Notes under the pieces: model-generated
What the model was told of the DNA's origin: nothing
The model's database searches: none
What the model saw: the letters and a program-made list of their open reading frames with translations, nothing else
Made by a program: the position numbers and the translations under genes
Part shown: one piece after another, positions 14,270-21,169 of the stretch
Position numbering within the stretch: position 1 is the first letter of the stretch
How the letters are laid out: every line of letters starts with the position of its first letter
From: a virus
Direction: 5' to 3' (one strand)
IMG/VR virus record: IMGVR_UViG_3300048839_000152
Coordinates: 1 to 28,482 of that record
Length of the DNA: 28,482 nucleotides

Positions 14270-15010
14270 CTAGTTGTAGTACGTTACGCCATCAACGCAA
14301 GCGATGGCGTGAACCGTCCAAGATGTAGCGCCGCCCAGGTCGGTGACATTCAGGCGCACGTACTGATTGACTGTACCCGACAACGTAAGCGAATAGTCAC
14401 CGATGCCGGAGAAGGTGAAAGTACCTTCACTGGCATACGTGCCGCCGCTTGTCGTTGCGCTCTCAATGTCAATGTCGGCATTCGTACCCGTTCCACCTTC
14501 AGCCGTGACGTGCAGATACGCATACCCGCCAGCACTGCCCGCCGCACCGAGGTCTATCGGTGTCGTTGTGCCTGTCGCTGACACCGTGCCAGAGTAGATA
14601 CAGATTCCGTGCCTGAGTCCTACTGTGCTGCTGAATTGAGCGTTGACAGTCATCACGCCATCAACCGGGAAATCTAGCGCCAGCGTAGACGCCATTGCAG
14701 ATGGCAACACGTCAGCAGGTTGTCCCGTGTAGGTCGATGACTCAGAGAAAATCCGGCTTACCGTGTCGGCTGTCGTGAAGGTGTCCCGTGCTACCTTCTC
14801 CCATGTGCCGGTGTCCGTTGCGCTTACTGTCGTATAGCCGTTGATCGCAATCGTTGAGGATGGCGGCATGACGACATACTCTTTGCCCGTTGCCTCAAGT
14901 GGCGTCGTGTCTTGCCGTTCCGCTTCAGTCGTCACGGTGACGCTGCTCGTTTGACTAGACATCACGAAGCCGCCCACAAGCACACGTGTAAATCTCGCAT
15001 TACCTGCCAT
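14270..15010 (-). CDS. Second tail tube-like or tail-associated protein
   Basis: 246 residues, ATG preceded by AGGAG. Residues 1-70 resemble a tail tube N-terminus (VTTEAERQDTTPLEATGKEY). The C-terminal part (about 150-246) looks like an immunoglobulin-like beta sandwich: GGYAYLHVTAEGGTGTNADI, then SATTSGGTYAS and LSGTVNQYVRLNVTDLGGAT. Such domains often decorate tail tubes and bind cell-surface sugars. It lies between the neck genes and the smaller tube protein. It could be the tube subunit with an added Ig domain, or a separate tail completion protein. Confidence 0.6.
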   Translation of the reverse strand: MAGNARFTRVLVGGFVMSSQTSSVTVTTEAERQDTTPLEATGKEYVVMPPSSTIAINGYTTVSATDTGTWEKVARDTFTTADTVSRIFSESSTYTGQPADVLPSAMASTLALDFPVDGVMTVNAQFSSTVGLRHGICIYSGTVSATGTTTPIDLGAAGSAGGYAYLHVTAEGGTGTNADIDIESATTSGGTYASEGTFTFSGIGDYSLTLSGTVNQYVRLNVTDLGGATSWTVHAIACVDGVTYYN

Positions 15011-15013
15011 GTG

Positions 15014-15457
15014 CTAATCTCCTATCGTCACCGTTTCGATCACGGTAACGGTCATGTTTGCCACCAACCACGATACGGAGTTGATGGTTGTCAGCCCTGG
15101 ATCAACGGTGAACGTAGCCGCTTCACTGTAGTTGAGCGTGTAGCCCGTGCCATCCGCCGCAACCAACGCCAGCAGCGCAGCAGCGCCGACATCTCTAGCT
15201 CGCTGCATGGTCGTTGCCGGTTTGCCGTCGTGCTTTACCCAGAACTCGACCGGGATGCGATGTGTGGCCACAATCTCATTGATGCCCAACGTATCCCACT
15301 CGAACGATGACGCAAGCTCGAATGCTGGCGACAACGCCGCTACGCTTTTCGTAGTGATTGCTGGCGTGAAGTCGGTTGAAGATGTTGTGTCCACATCCGC
15401 CACGCCAGCATCGATTGCACTCAGGATGGCGTTGACAATCGTTGTTGGCGATGTCAT
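15014..15457 (-). CDS. Neck / tail completion protein
   Basis: 147 residues, starting in a four-base overlap with the upstream connector gene. It begins with TTIVNAILSAIDAGVADVDT, has a long alpha/beta middle and ends with VTVIETVTIGD. Position between head-tail connector and tube genes, and its size, fit tail terminator or tail completion proteins of siphoviruses. Sequence alone does not prove this. A head-closure role is the alternative. Confidence 0.55.
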   Translation of the reverse strand: MTSPTTIVNAILSAIDAGVADVDTTSSTDFTPAITTKSVAALSPAFELASSFEWDTLGINEIVATHRIPVEFWVKHDGKPATTMQRARDVGAAALLALVAADGTGYTLNYSEAATFTVDPGLTTINSVSWLVANMTVTVIETVTIGD

Positions 15458-15918
15458 TCGAACACATCCTCATCCGTGTCCAGGTCGGCGTAACCGTCGA
15501 TCCTGCGCAGTTGCAGCGTTCGCACTCGACGCCTGCCAGCGTTGACGCCTGTGGTTGCCACACTGGACACGCCAAGCGATGACAGGTCTGAGGATGCAAT
15601 GCTAGTGAGTTCGGCGTTGAACCGCTCCAGCATCACGTCGCTTCTGTTCTCTGCCTCGCCGTTGGCGCTATCCAATCCTCTGGCCATGATCACATGTGCA
15701 GCGCCGTACAGGTTTGCCAGCGCGGTTAGTTCGGCGTGAACTGTTGCAGTACTGACAACAGGAATGGAGTAGCCAGCAGAAGACAACGCCCGGTCAATCC
15801 GCGCGCTGCCCTGTGCCAACCACTCCGTAACCTGTGCGCTTGTTGGCGTGCTCGTTGTGCCGAGCGTGCCTGCCACTGGAACCAGAGCAGACACGCCTGC
15901 AACGCTACCGTAGGCCAT
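15454..15918 (-). CDS. Head-tail connector protein
   Basis: 154 residues from the ATG at 15918, one base after the previous stop. A longer frame to 15957 has no ribosome site and sits inside the upstream gene. The helical core (QVTEWLAQGSARIDRALSSA then LTALANLYGAAHVIMARGLD) is typical of gp6/gp15-like connectors, in which a short helical bundle stacks on the portal ring. It ends in a basic patch (GRRRVRTLQLRR) followed by an acidic tail. Role: adaptor between portal and tail. Confidence 0.65.
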   Translation of the reverse strand: MAYGSVAGVSALVPVAGTLGTTSTPTSAQVTEWLAQGSARIDRALSSAGYSIPVVSTATVHAELTALANLYGAAHVIMARGLDSANGEAENRSDVMLERFNAELTSIASSDLSSLGVSSVATTGVNAGRRRVRTLQLRRIDGYADLDTDEDVFE

Positions 15919-15919
15919 G

Positions 15920-16426
15920 TTAGTTGTTGCTCTCGCCGGTCTGAATCCACGACGCACCGTAGAACACGAATGAGGCGGTATCCCATTGCGCTAGACTCAC
16001 GTCACCGCCGAAAATCTGCCCGGTCGTGTCCTGAATCAGAATCGTCGTATTCGCCGTGTTGATCAGCGTCAAGTGCTGGCCGGATTGACCTGCCGCTAAT
16101 GTCGCCGTGACATTGCCGCCGGATTCCAACATCTGCAATGTGCCGGTTGGCGTGATGATGCCGCCATCGGAAACACTGATTGCCGTGCGGGGTGCGATGG
16201 CAATGTCAGCGCCAAATGACGCATCGCTGGACACGCTGAGCGTAGTGGATGATGTGCCGCCCGCCACGTTGACGCCGCTCGTGAACGTCGCCGTATCCGT
16301 CACGGTCAGCAGTTTGGTGACAACCCACGTGAAGTTGGTTGCCACCGCCTGAGCATTCACGCCGACAACCAGAGCCAGAATCAGCACGGTTGCGACGATG
16401 ACCGAAGTCATTAGGTTACGCATCAT
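15920..16426 (-). CDS. Putative exported head- or neck-associated fibre protein
   Basis: 168 residues. AGGAGG lies right before two ATGs (16426 and 16423), so the second may be used. The N-terminus is a textbook signal peptide or anchor: MRN, then SVIVATVLILALVVGVNA with an A-x-A-like end (NAQA). The rest is a beta-rich, low-complexity shaft (TTLSVSSDASFGADIAIAPR). A C-terminal globular domain with GQHLTLINTANTTILIQDTT and SFVFYGASWIQTGES resembles fibre tips. A signal peptide on a product encoded between capsid and connector genes is unusual for a virion protein. It may be a head fibre, or a membrane-displayed adhesin. Confidence 0.55.
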   Translation of the reverse strand: MMRNLMTSVIVATVLILALVVGVNAQAVATNFTWVVTKLLTVTDTATFTSGVNVAGGTSSTTLSVSSDASFGADIAIAPRTAISVSDGGIITPTGTLQMLESGGNVTATLAAGQSGQHLTLINTANTTILIQDTTGQIFGGDVSLAQWDTASFVFYGASWIQTGESNN

Positions 16427-16431
16427 GCCTC

Positions 16432-17556
16432 CTAGCTGGCAGTGCCATCAGCCCAGACTGCGTTGTTGACGTAGCGGGTCGTGCCATTCGTCCGGTCGGC
16501 AACACCCACGCCGAACTCAGTGAAGAACATCATATACTGCAACGGATACACCGCACCCGCACCAGAGCGCGGGTCTGGGAACGCCTGAATCGTCGGGCGT
16601 GGCGGCGCACCCTTCTGCACACGGATACGCAGAGGATTGCGCTGCGAGTTAGCGCCGTACGACTTCCACGCAAAGCCGTAGTACTGAGGCACGCCAGGGA
16701 CGACCCAGATTTTGCAATCGTGAATCGTGCCGATGGCGTAAGCTCCGTTGGTCAGGTAGGTTGGACCAAACGAAGCCAGGTCTTGCGTGCTGCCATAGGT
16801 GACAAGGTTGCGTGCAGTCGGTACGAACCCGGTCAGACCTTCTACGGTCGTCTGGTCGCTGATGCCGATGATGAACTCGTATGGCGGCAGATGCCCATGC
16901 TCCAGTAACTCGGCTTTCGCATCCTGGAACACCGCCGCCGTGAACACACCGCCGGCAATCGGAACATAGTGCTCATGCGTGCTAGTAAACGTGTTGCCAC
17001 CGTAAGCGGGCGGCGTGAAGTCGACATCGGTGGATGCGGCGGTCGTGGCAAAGCCAGGCGAATAGCCCGACGTGCCTAGCCCGTTCGCAGCGCCGCTGTC
17101 ATCGCCACGCTTCAGCAAGCGAGTCAGCAACTCGACACGGTATTTGTCCCGGACATCCTTCACGGCATCCTGAATGTCCGCCTCGATCTGCATCATGCGA
17201 GCCTTGCGCAGATAATCCCACGTCCAGCCCAACGCACGATCAAACGCCTTGAGCGGCAACATGTGCCCCTGCGTGTCAGCACGCTTGGGGTCAGGTCGCC
17301 CGTACTCAGTGAACAATTCCATGCCGTTCGACGTACCAACCCGGTATTCCAGGTCAGGCTGGTCAGTGTAGGACACCAGCGCAGACCAGATCGGGTCGTT
17401 GTACAGTTCGCCAGAAACAGCGGTCAATGCGCGGTTCAGCGTCAAAACGACAGAAGCGAATGAGGTGCCGTCCTGCAATTCGTACTTGCGCAGTTCGGTC
17501 GCATCCCAACCGCTCAGCATAACCAGTGACGTAGTGTCACGCGGCCCAAGTGACAT
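16432..17556 (-). CDS. Major capsid protein
   Basis: 374 residues, ATG preceded by GGGAGG. Position after scaffold and decoration proteins, length and sequence layout fit an HK97-fold capsid subunit. A helical stretch (MMQIEADIQDAVKDVRDKYR) precedes a core with LPPYEFIIGISDQTTVEGLT. The C-terminal beta region contains GAYAIGTIHDCKIWVVPGVP and YPLQYMMFFTEFGVGVADRT. There is no capsid protease gene nearby and a separate scaffold gene is present, so maturation is likely SPP1-like, without cleavage. Confidence 0.85.
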   Translation of the reverse strand: MSLGPRDTTSLVMLSGWDATELRKYELQDGTSFASVVLTLNRALTAVSGELYNDPIWSALVSYTDQPDLEYRVGTSNGMELFTEYGRPDPKRADTQGHMLPLKAFDRALGWTWDYLRKARMMQIEADIQDAVKDVRDKYRVELLTRLLKRGDDSGAANGLGTSGYSPGFATTAASTDVDFTPPAYGGNTFTSTHEHYVPIAGGVFTAAVFQDAKAELLEHGHLPPYEFIIGISDQTTVEGLTGFVPTARNLVTYGSTQDLASFGPTYLTNGAYAIGTIHDCKIWVVPGVPQYYGFAWKSYGANSQRNPLRIRVQKGAPPRPTIQAFPDPRSGAGAVYPLQYMMFFTEFGVGVADRTNGTTRYVNNAVWADGTAS

Positions 17557-17570
17557 AGTTGTATCCTCCC

Positions 17571-17960
17571 TTAACTGCGGTCGATGAACTCAGGACGCAC
17601 AAAGAGCACCGTAGCGGATTCTGCAATCCCCACGAGTACATCTTTCGTCCCTACGGATTCCGACGGTTCGCCCGCCGTGTCGCTGGCGTAGATAAGACTG
17701 CCCGGCGTGGCGTCGAGCAAGCAAACGACAGCGCCGTGCGTCACAACGTCAACCCGCTGACCAGAAACAGCCGCCTTGATCGCAATGCCAACCACGCAAG
17801 CCGCCGTAAAGTCTGTTGTGTTTGCCGGGTCAACGTAGCCATCCGCCATCAAAGCGACAATCTCACCCGCTGCGATGGTAGCGCCAGCGGTGAAACGCCG
17901 AACAACAGCCCCATCGAGCGGCTTGATTAGTTCGGCTGTGGTATTTCGCCCAAAAGCCAT
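17571..17960 (-). CDS. Capsid decoration protein
   Basis: 129 residues, ATG after GGAGGTAACACA. The N-terminal half reads as a beta barrel: LDGAVVRRFTAGATIAAGEI then VALMADGYVDPANTTD, with GIAIKAAVSGQRVDVVTHGA following. This AG.tI.aGe.V....dG.v pattern is the hallmark of DUF2190-like or head decoration proteins that bind the outside of HK97-type capsids. Its location immediately before the major capsid gene supports this. Confidence 0.75.
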   Translation of the reverse strand: MAFGRNTTAELIKPLDGAVVRRFTAGATIAAGEIVALMADGYVDPANTTDFTAACVVGIAIKAAVSGQRVDVVTHGAVVCLLDATPGSLIYASDTAGEPSESVGTKDVLVGIAESATVLFVRPEFIDRS

Positions 17961-17978
17961 TGTGTTACCTCCAGATGA

Positions 17979-18524
17979 TTAGGGTAGATAGCGCCAGTCA
18001 ACGCCCAACCGTGCAGCAAGTTCTTTCTTCTCTGCTTCGCTCATCCCCACGCCAGTTGGCGCTGCCCCGTTGCCGGTTCCGCTGTTGATGTTCGGTGCGG
18101 CCGGCTTCGGCAGCGCTGCCATAAGCTCCTTTGCATCCGCCTCGATTTCTTCCAGCGTTTCACCCTGCAACCGGTTTGCGAGTGCTTGCGGCATGTTGAG
18201 CTTCCCGGCAACTTCCCGCTTGATGCTGGCAATCTCTGCCGCTTTCAGGCGTGCTTCCGTGTCTGCGATGCGCTTCTGTGCCGCCTCGTAGAGTTCACGG
18301 AATTTGCCCTGTTCCTCTGCCGCCTTGCGCTCCGCATCTTCACGTGCTTTGGCTGCCATTGATTCGGCTTTCGCCTTCTCTTTGTTCAGCCGCTCCGTAA
18401 TGATGCGGTCAACGTCCGCTTGTGTGAATGTGCGTTCTGCTTGCGCCGCTACCGGCTGAGTGTCGCCCGCCGTAGGCTGGTCTGGCGCTGCCTGTGTTTC
18501 GTTGGCGTTGGTTTCGTCTGTCAT
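17979..18524 (-). CDS. Capsid scaffold protein
   Basis: 181 residues and highly charged. Residues 35-115 form a continuous coiled coil (DRIITERLNKEKAKAESMAA then KAREDAERKAAEEQGKFREL). The C-terminus has a proline/glycine linker, then a short helical end (MSEAEKKELAARLGVDWRYL). This is the standard form of siphovirus scaffold proteins (DUF4355 type). It directs capsid assembly and leaves before packaging. It is the first gene after a terminator and promoter region, so it starts the capsid transcript. Confidence 0.85.
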   Translation of the reverse strand: MTDETNANETQAAPDQPTAGDTQPVAAQAERTFTQADVDRIITERLNKEKAKAESMAAKAREDAERKAAEEQGKFRELYEAAQKRIADTEARLKAAEIASIKREVAGKLNMPQALANRLQGETLEEIEADAKELMAALPKPAAPNINSGTGNGAAPTGVGMSEAEKKELAARLGVDWRYLP

Positions 18525-18563
18525 TTGCTCCCCGCTTTTGCCGTCCGGTTGACGTGTGGAAAT

Positions 18564-18600
18564 AAAAAAGGCGCACCCCCGGATTTCTCCGAGATGCGCC
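18564..18600 (-). terminator. Rho-independent terminator on the minus strand
   Basis: Read on the minus strand, GGCGCA (18600-18595) pairs with TGCGCC (18575-18570), with further inner GC pairing. A run of six T (18569-18564) follows. It lies between the secreted-protein gene and the scaffold gene, and downstream of a promoter on the same strand. Confidence 0.8.
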
Positions 18601-18685
18601 GTGTGTCACTGTTTCACGCCGCCATAGCAGGTATGATGTCCTGCCGTGCGTTATGTGGTTGCGCTATGAATTATGTAGCTGTCTC

Positions 18686-18714
18686 AGTTTAGCACATTAT
18701 GCTTACAGTTTCAA
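18686..18714 (-). promoter_or_regulatory. Minus-strand promoter with extended -10
   Basis: On the minus strand TTGAAA (18714-18709), 17 nt, then TAAACT (18691-18686) preceded by TGC, an extended -10. Transcription would start near 18679. The transcript reaches the terminator at 18600-18564 after about 80 nt, before the scaffold gene at 18524. The leader also contains a GCAGG/CCTGC hairpin (18627-18644). Confidence 0.6.
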
Positions 18715-18744
18715 TAGTCTAATCAATCTGACTATCGCCGCCTG

Positions 18745-19137
18745 TCACCTGTTGCTCCAACTGCACGTCACTGCGTTTCCACCGTCCAACTGAGCCAGCA
18801 CTTTAGCCGAGCGGTCGTAGATGCGACACCGTGCGCCGCCGTCGATTGCCGCCACGCTGACGACGAACAATTCCCCACTCGGTACAGTCGTCACTCCATG
18901 CCGCACGCCGTAGGACATTTCCGTTTTGGTCTGCCCTACCAGACTCAGCGTCACCACGTAATCGCCATTGCCGTACACTTCCACGACCACGGCGTCAGGC
19001 CCACGCAGGGCGGCATCCACGATGTAGCGTTGACGTTCGCTGAGTGCGGTAGAATCTGGCGACGCTACCGCACTCTCAGCAGACAAGAGGGTGAGGAATG
19101 AGAGGATGATAAAAACGAAGATCGCTTTTGCTTTCAC
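18745..19137 (-). CDS. Secreted small protein of unknown function
   Basis: I chose the GTG at 19137: AGGAG lies 8 nt upstream and it places a signal peptide exactly at the N-terminus (KAKAIFVFIILSFLTLLSA followed by a likely cleavage near VAS-PD). Longer in-frame starts give an odd leading peptide. The mature protein (about 105 residues) is beta-rich and has two cysteines (104 and 125) that could form a disulfide. No family recognised. A secreted product between head genes, flanked by an operator-like palindrome and a terminator, looks like a lysogenic-conversion (moron) gene or an extracytoplasmic accessory such as superinfection exclusion. Confidence 0.65.
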   Translation of the reverse strand: MKAKAIFVFIILSFLTLLSAESAVASPDSTALSERQRYIVDAALRGPDAVVVEVYGNGDYVVTLSLVGQTKTEMSYGVRHGVTTVPSGELFVVSVAAIDGGARCRIYDRSAKVLAQLDGGNAVTCSWSNR

Positions 19138-19202
19138 GGTATCAACTCCTGTTTTGCAAACGTTGGTTGACACCATTGTAGCGCAAAAGATTGACACCGA
19201 AC

Positions 19203-19220
19203 GATAGACATTTGTCTATC
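19203..19220. promoter_or_regulatory. Palindrome upstream of the secreted-protein gene
   Basis: GATAGACA and TGTCTATC are perfect 8-bp arms around TT. There is no T-run, so it is not a terminator. A TACAAT sequence on the minus strand (19180-19175) could be the -10 of a weak promoter, but I see no good -35. The site could be an operator for the gene at 19137. Confidence 0.4.
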
Positions 19221-19356
19221 CTTCCAGCTTGCCCACGTTCTGCACGCTCCACTTTACGCCCGACTCGTCAATGACAAGCACCAAGTTGTACACCCCTGGC
19301 GCTAGACTCAAGAGTCGCAATATCAGTTTGTGAAACAGGTTCGCCCGCTCGCCCAT
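19216..19356 (-). CDS. Short head-module protein
   Basis: 46 residues. The start is 4 nt after the previous stop, with AGGTGA upstream. A longer reading of the same frame overlaps the previous gene and has no ribosome site. The product starts with a basic amphipathic helix (MGERANLFHKLILRLLSLAP). It then has a beta hairpin-like GVYNLVLVIDESGVKWSVQN and a short end. It may act as a small neck or morphogenesis accessory. Nothing specific is recognisable. Confidence 0.55.
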   Translation of the reverse strand: MGERANLFHKLILRLLSLAPGVYNLVLVIDESGVKWSVQNVGKLEG

Positions 19357-19360
19357 GTCG

Positions 19361-19771
19361 TCACCTGCCGAATTCCTCCCGAAGCCGCCTGTCAAAGTAG
19401 CGCTGAATCGTCGGCGTCGTGCGCCGTTGCACTTCCTGAGCGGTATTGCTCCATCTGCCTCTGTGGATGGATGCTTGCTGCGTCTGGTCTTGCACCAGTC
19501 GATTGTATGGCGCTGTGTTGCCACTGCTGACAACCTCGCCAGTAATCTCATTCCCTTGTCCGCTGATACGCCGAAACCATGACGCCCGTAGCGTGTTGGT
19601 GCGCTTGTACGTGCTACCGGCACGTTGCGGCGGGTACGTCTGCATCTGGCGGTGAATGAGCACCGTTGCATCTTCCATCGCCGCCCGCATTGCCCGATTG
19701 ATGCGTAGCGGAGCCTGCTGCAAGTAGCCGATGACTTGGCGTGACTCAACCTGGATGATGACCGTTGTCAT
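19361..19771 (-). CDS. HK97 gp10-like / virion morphogenesis protein
   Basis: 136 residues, start overlapping the previous stop as ATGA. The plan matches gp10-like neck proteins. A helix rich in R and A (RINRAMRAAMEDATVLIHRQ) is followed by YPPQRAGSTYKRTNTLRASW, a G-x-V-x-x-x-x-x-A-P-Y-x-x-x-V segment (GEVVSSGNTAPYNRLVQ) and a basic C-terminal helix. In this family the conserved T-x-x-L-R-x-S-W and A-P-Y segments are diagnostic. Its location beside the minor head gene rather than after the connectors is slightly unusual. Confidence 0.7.
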   Translation of the reverse strand: MTTVIIQVESRQVIGYLQQAPLRINRAMRAAMEDATVLIHRQMQTYPPQRAGSTYKRTNTLRASWFRRISGQGNEITGEVVSSGNTAPYNRLVQDQTQQASIHRGRWSNTAQEVQRRTTPTIQRYFDRRLREEFGR

Positions 19772-20691
19772 GCTGCCCCCACTAGCGTATCAACCACGTT
19801 CGTTTGTCGCCGTGCGTCCCGTTGCGCCTGCTGATACTGCGCATAGGTTTCGGCATTCCACTGATAGCGCTCCTCACGTGGCAATGGCGTCTCCAACGTT
19901 GCGCTTGTTTCCTCGATTGCCCTGCACCGGCAGTTTGGATGCGCCGGAATCGATGCGCCGTTCGGCCAGACCCGTTGTGCCTTTGGTACGGTGACTGTAT
20001 GATTTGGCCCACAGATGGGACATACGATTTCATCTGCCGCTGTCGCCCAACGTAGCGCAACGATGTACGGATTAGCGTTTGCCGCCTGATACGTTGACTC
20101 GTAATAGATGCGAGTCGATTCCGTCACGGCGATGCGCTCAGCCCGTACAGCGCCGAACGTTGGTTCAATGGCCCGTATCAGTTGCGGAAGCCCCTCGGCG
20201 TAACCTGCTGTTTCCAACTCGCCACGCTGCCACAGGTTGAAGATGCGCCCAAACTCGGTGCGTGAAAAGTCGTTCAGATTCGGAATGCTGCCAAGCGCCT
20301 CTATGTCAATGTTGGTGTAGTAGTCCTCAACCCAGTTGATGACTGCCTCATTGACCGCTTCCCACATGTCAACAGCGCCGCCGCTTACAATGCTTACAAT
20401 CGCCCGCTCTTGCGCAATTTCGTACAATGCCGGTTCGATGCTGCGAAAGAATGCGGCATCCTCCCGTCGCCAGAACTCAGCAAGTTGGCGTGCTGTCGGT
20501 CTACCGTTCCCGGCGTCAACCAACTCCAAGAGCCTGTAACGCTGTGCGTCGAGTCCGCCGGTGAACGCCTGCAACAGCGTAGTCTCTGCCCACGCCTGCG
20601 CTTCGTCTGGTGACAGGTTGCGATTGATGCGCTGTGCGGTTTGGTTGTCGATGATGCCAAGTTGCACAAGTGCGGCTAGTAGCTGGTTCAC
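19768..20691 (-). CDS. Minor head protein (Mu F / SPP1 Gp7-like)
   Basis: 307 residues, GTG start two bases after the previous stop. The N-terminal 180 residues are helical. The C-terminal domain has the family signature: an arginine/threonine-rich AERIAVTESTRIYYE helix, then a W-A-T-A-x-D-E-x-V-C-P-I-C segment (Cys224, Cys227) with a nearby histidine. IPAHPNCRCRA (His251, Cys254, Cys256) completes a likely zinc-binding module. Proteins of this family sit next to the portal and assist head assembly and DNA ejection. It lies downstream of the portal as expected. Confidence 0.85.
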   Translation of the reverse strand: MNQLLAALVQLGIIDNQTAQRINRNLSPDEAQAWAETTLLQAFTGGLDAQRYRLLELVDAGNGRPTARQLAEFWRREDAAFFRSIEPALYEIAQERAIVSIVSGGAVDMWEAVNEAVINWVEDYYTNIDIEALGSIPNLNDFSRTEFGRIFNLWQRGELETAGYAEGLPQLIRAIEPTFGAVRAERIAVTESTRIYYESTYQAANANPYIVALRWATAADEIVCPICGPNHTVTVPKAQRVWPNGASIPAHPNCRCRAIEETSATLETPLPREERYQWNAETYAQYQQAQRDARRQTNVVDTLVGAA

Positions 20692-20693
20692 GA

Positions 20694-20969
20694 CTAAACC
20701 TTTGGCAGATTCAAATTATCATCGATTGCATTTGCCAGCATACGGCACTGATCACGCAATAGAGCCCACGAACGCCACTGACTTTTGGTCAGGTTGTGCA
20801 GAGTTGCATAAGCCGCAAATGCCTCTGGGTTGGCGATGTATGACAACAAATTCGTCATTGCATTGACGAATAACGCAGGATTGGCGTCTGCTGGATTGCC
20901 CAAAAACACAGCGAGTCCATGCAAAATGTCAGCGATGTAGCCATCTTCGGTTTCAAATGAGTATTTCAT
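20694..20969 (-). CDS. Small protein of unknown function
   Basis: 91 residues, start in a four-base overlap with the upstream stop. It is acidic at the N-terminus, then wholly helical with repeated hydrophobic turns (GYIADILHGLAVFLGNPADA; NPALFVNAMTNLLSYIANPE). No recognised family. It lies between portal and minor head genes and is probably a structural or assembly accessory. Confidence 0.55.
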   Translation of the reverse strand: MKYSFETEDGYIADILHGLAVFLGNPADANPALFVNAMTNLLSYIANPEAFAAYATLHNLTKSQWRSWALLRDQCRMLANAIDDNLNLPKV

Positions 20970-21169
20970 TGTTTCGCCTTTCGTGGTCGCCCACGTTTCA
21001 CCGGCACAACATCCGGCACTTGCTCTGGTTCCGGTTCCTGCTCACGGAAAGCAAATGGCACGTAGTCATCCGTCAGACTCCAACCATCAGCCAACATGCG
21101 CCGCACTTCCGATGGTGCGGTCACGATCACTTCGTCGCCATCACGGTACAGTGTTACCGGTTCGCTCAT
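20966..21169 (-). CDS. Small protein with AT-hook-like tail
   Basis: The start at 21169 has GGGAGGGAATA directly upstream. The frame extends further but into the portal gene. The 67-residue product has a compact N-terminal domain (VTLYRDGDEVIVTAPSEVRR then MLADGWSLTD). This is often seen in short phage proteins encoded beside the portal. It ends in an acidic linker and KRGRPRKAKQ. The RGRP core is the AT-hook motif that grips the minor groove of AT-rich DNA. It may bind phage DNA at the portal. Confidence 0.6.
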   Translation of the reverse strand: MSEPVTLYRDGDEVIVTAPSEVRRMLADGWSLTDDYVPFAFREQEPEPEQVPDVVPVKRGRPRKAKQ

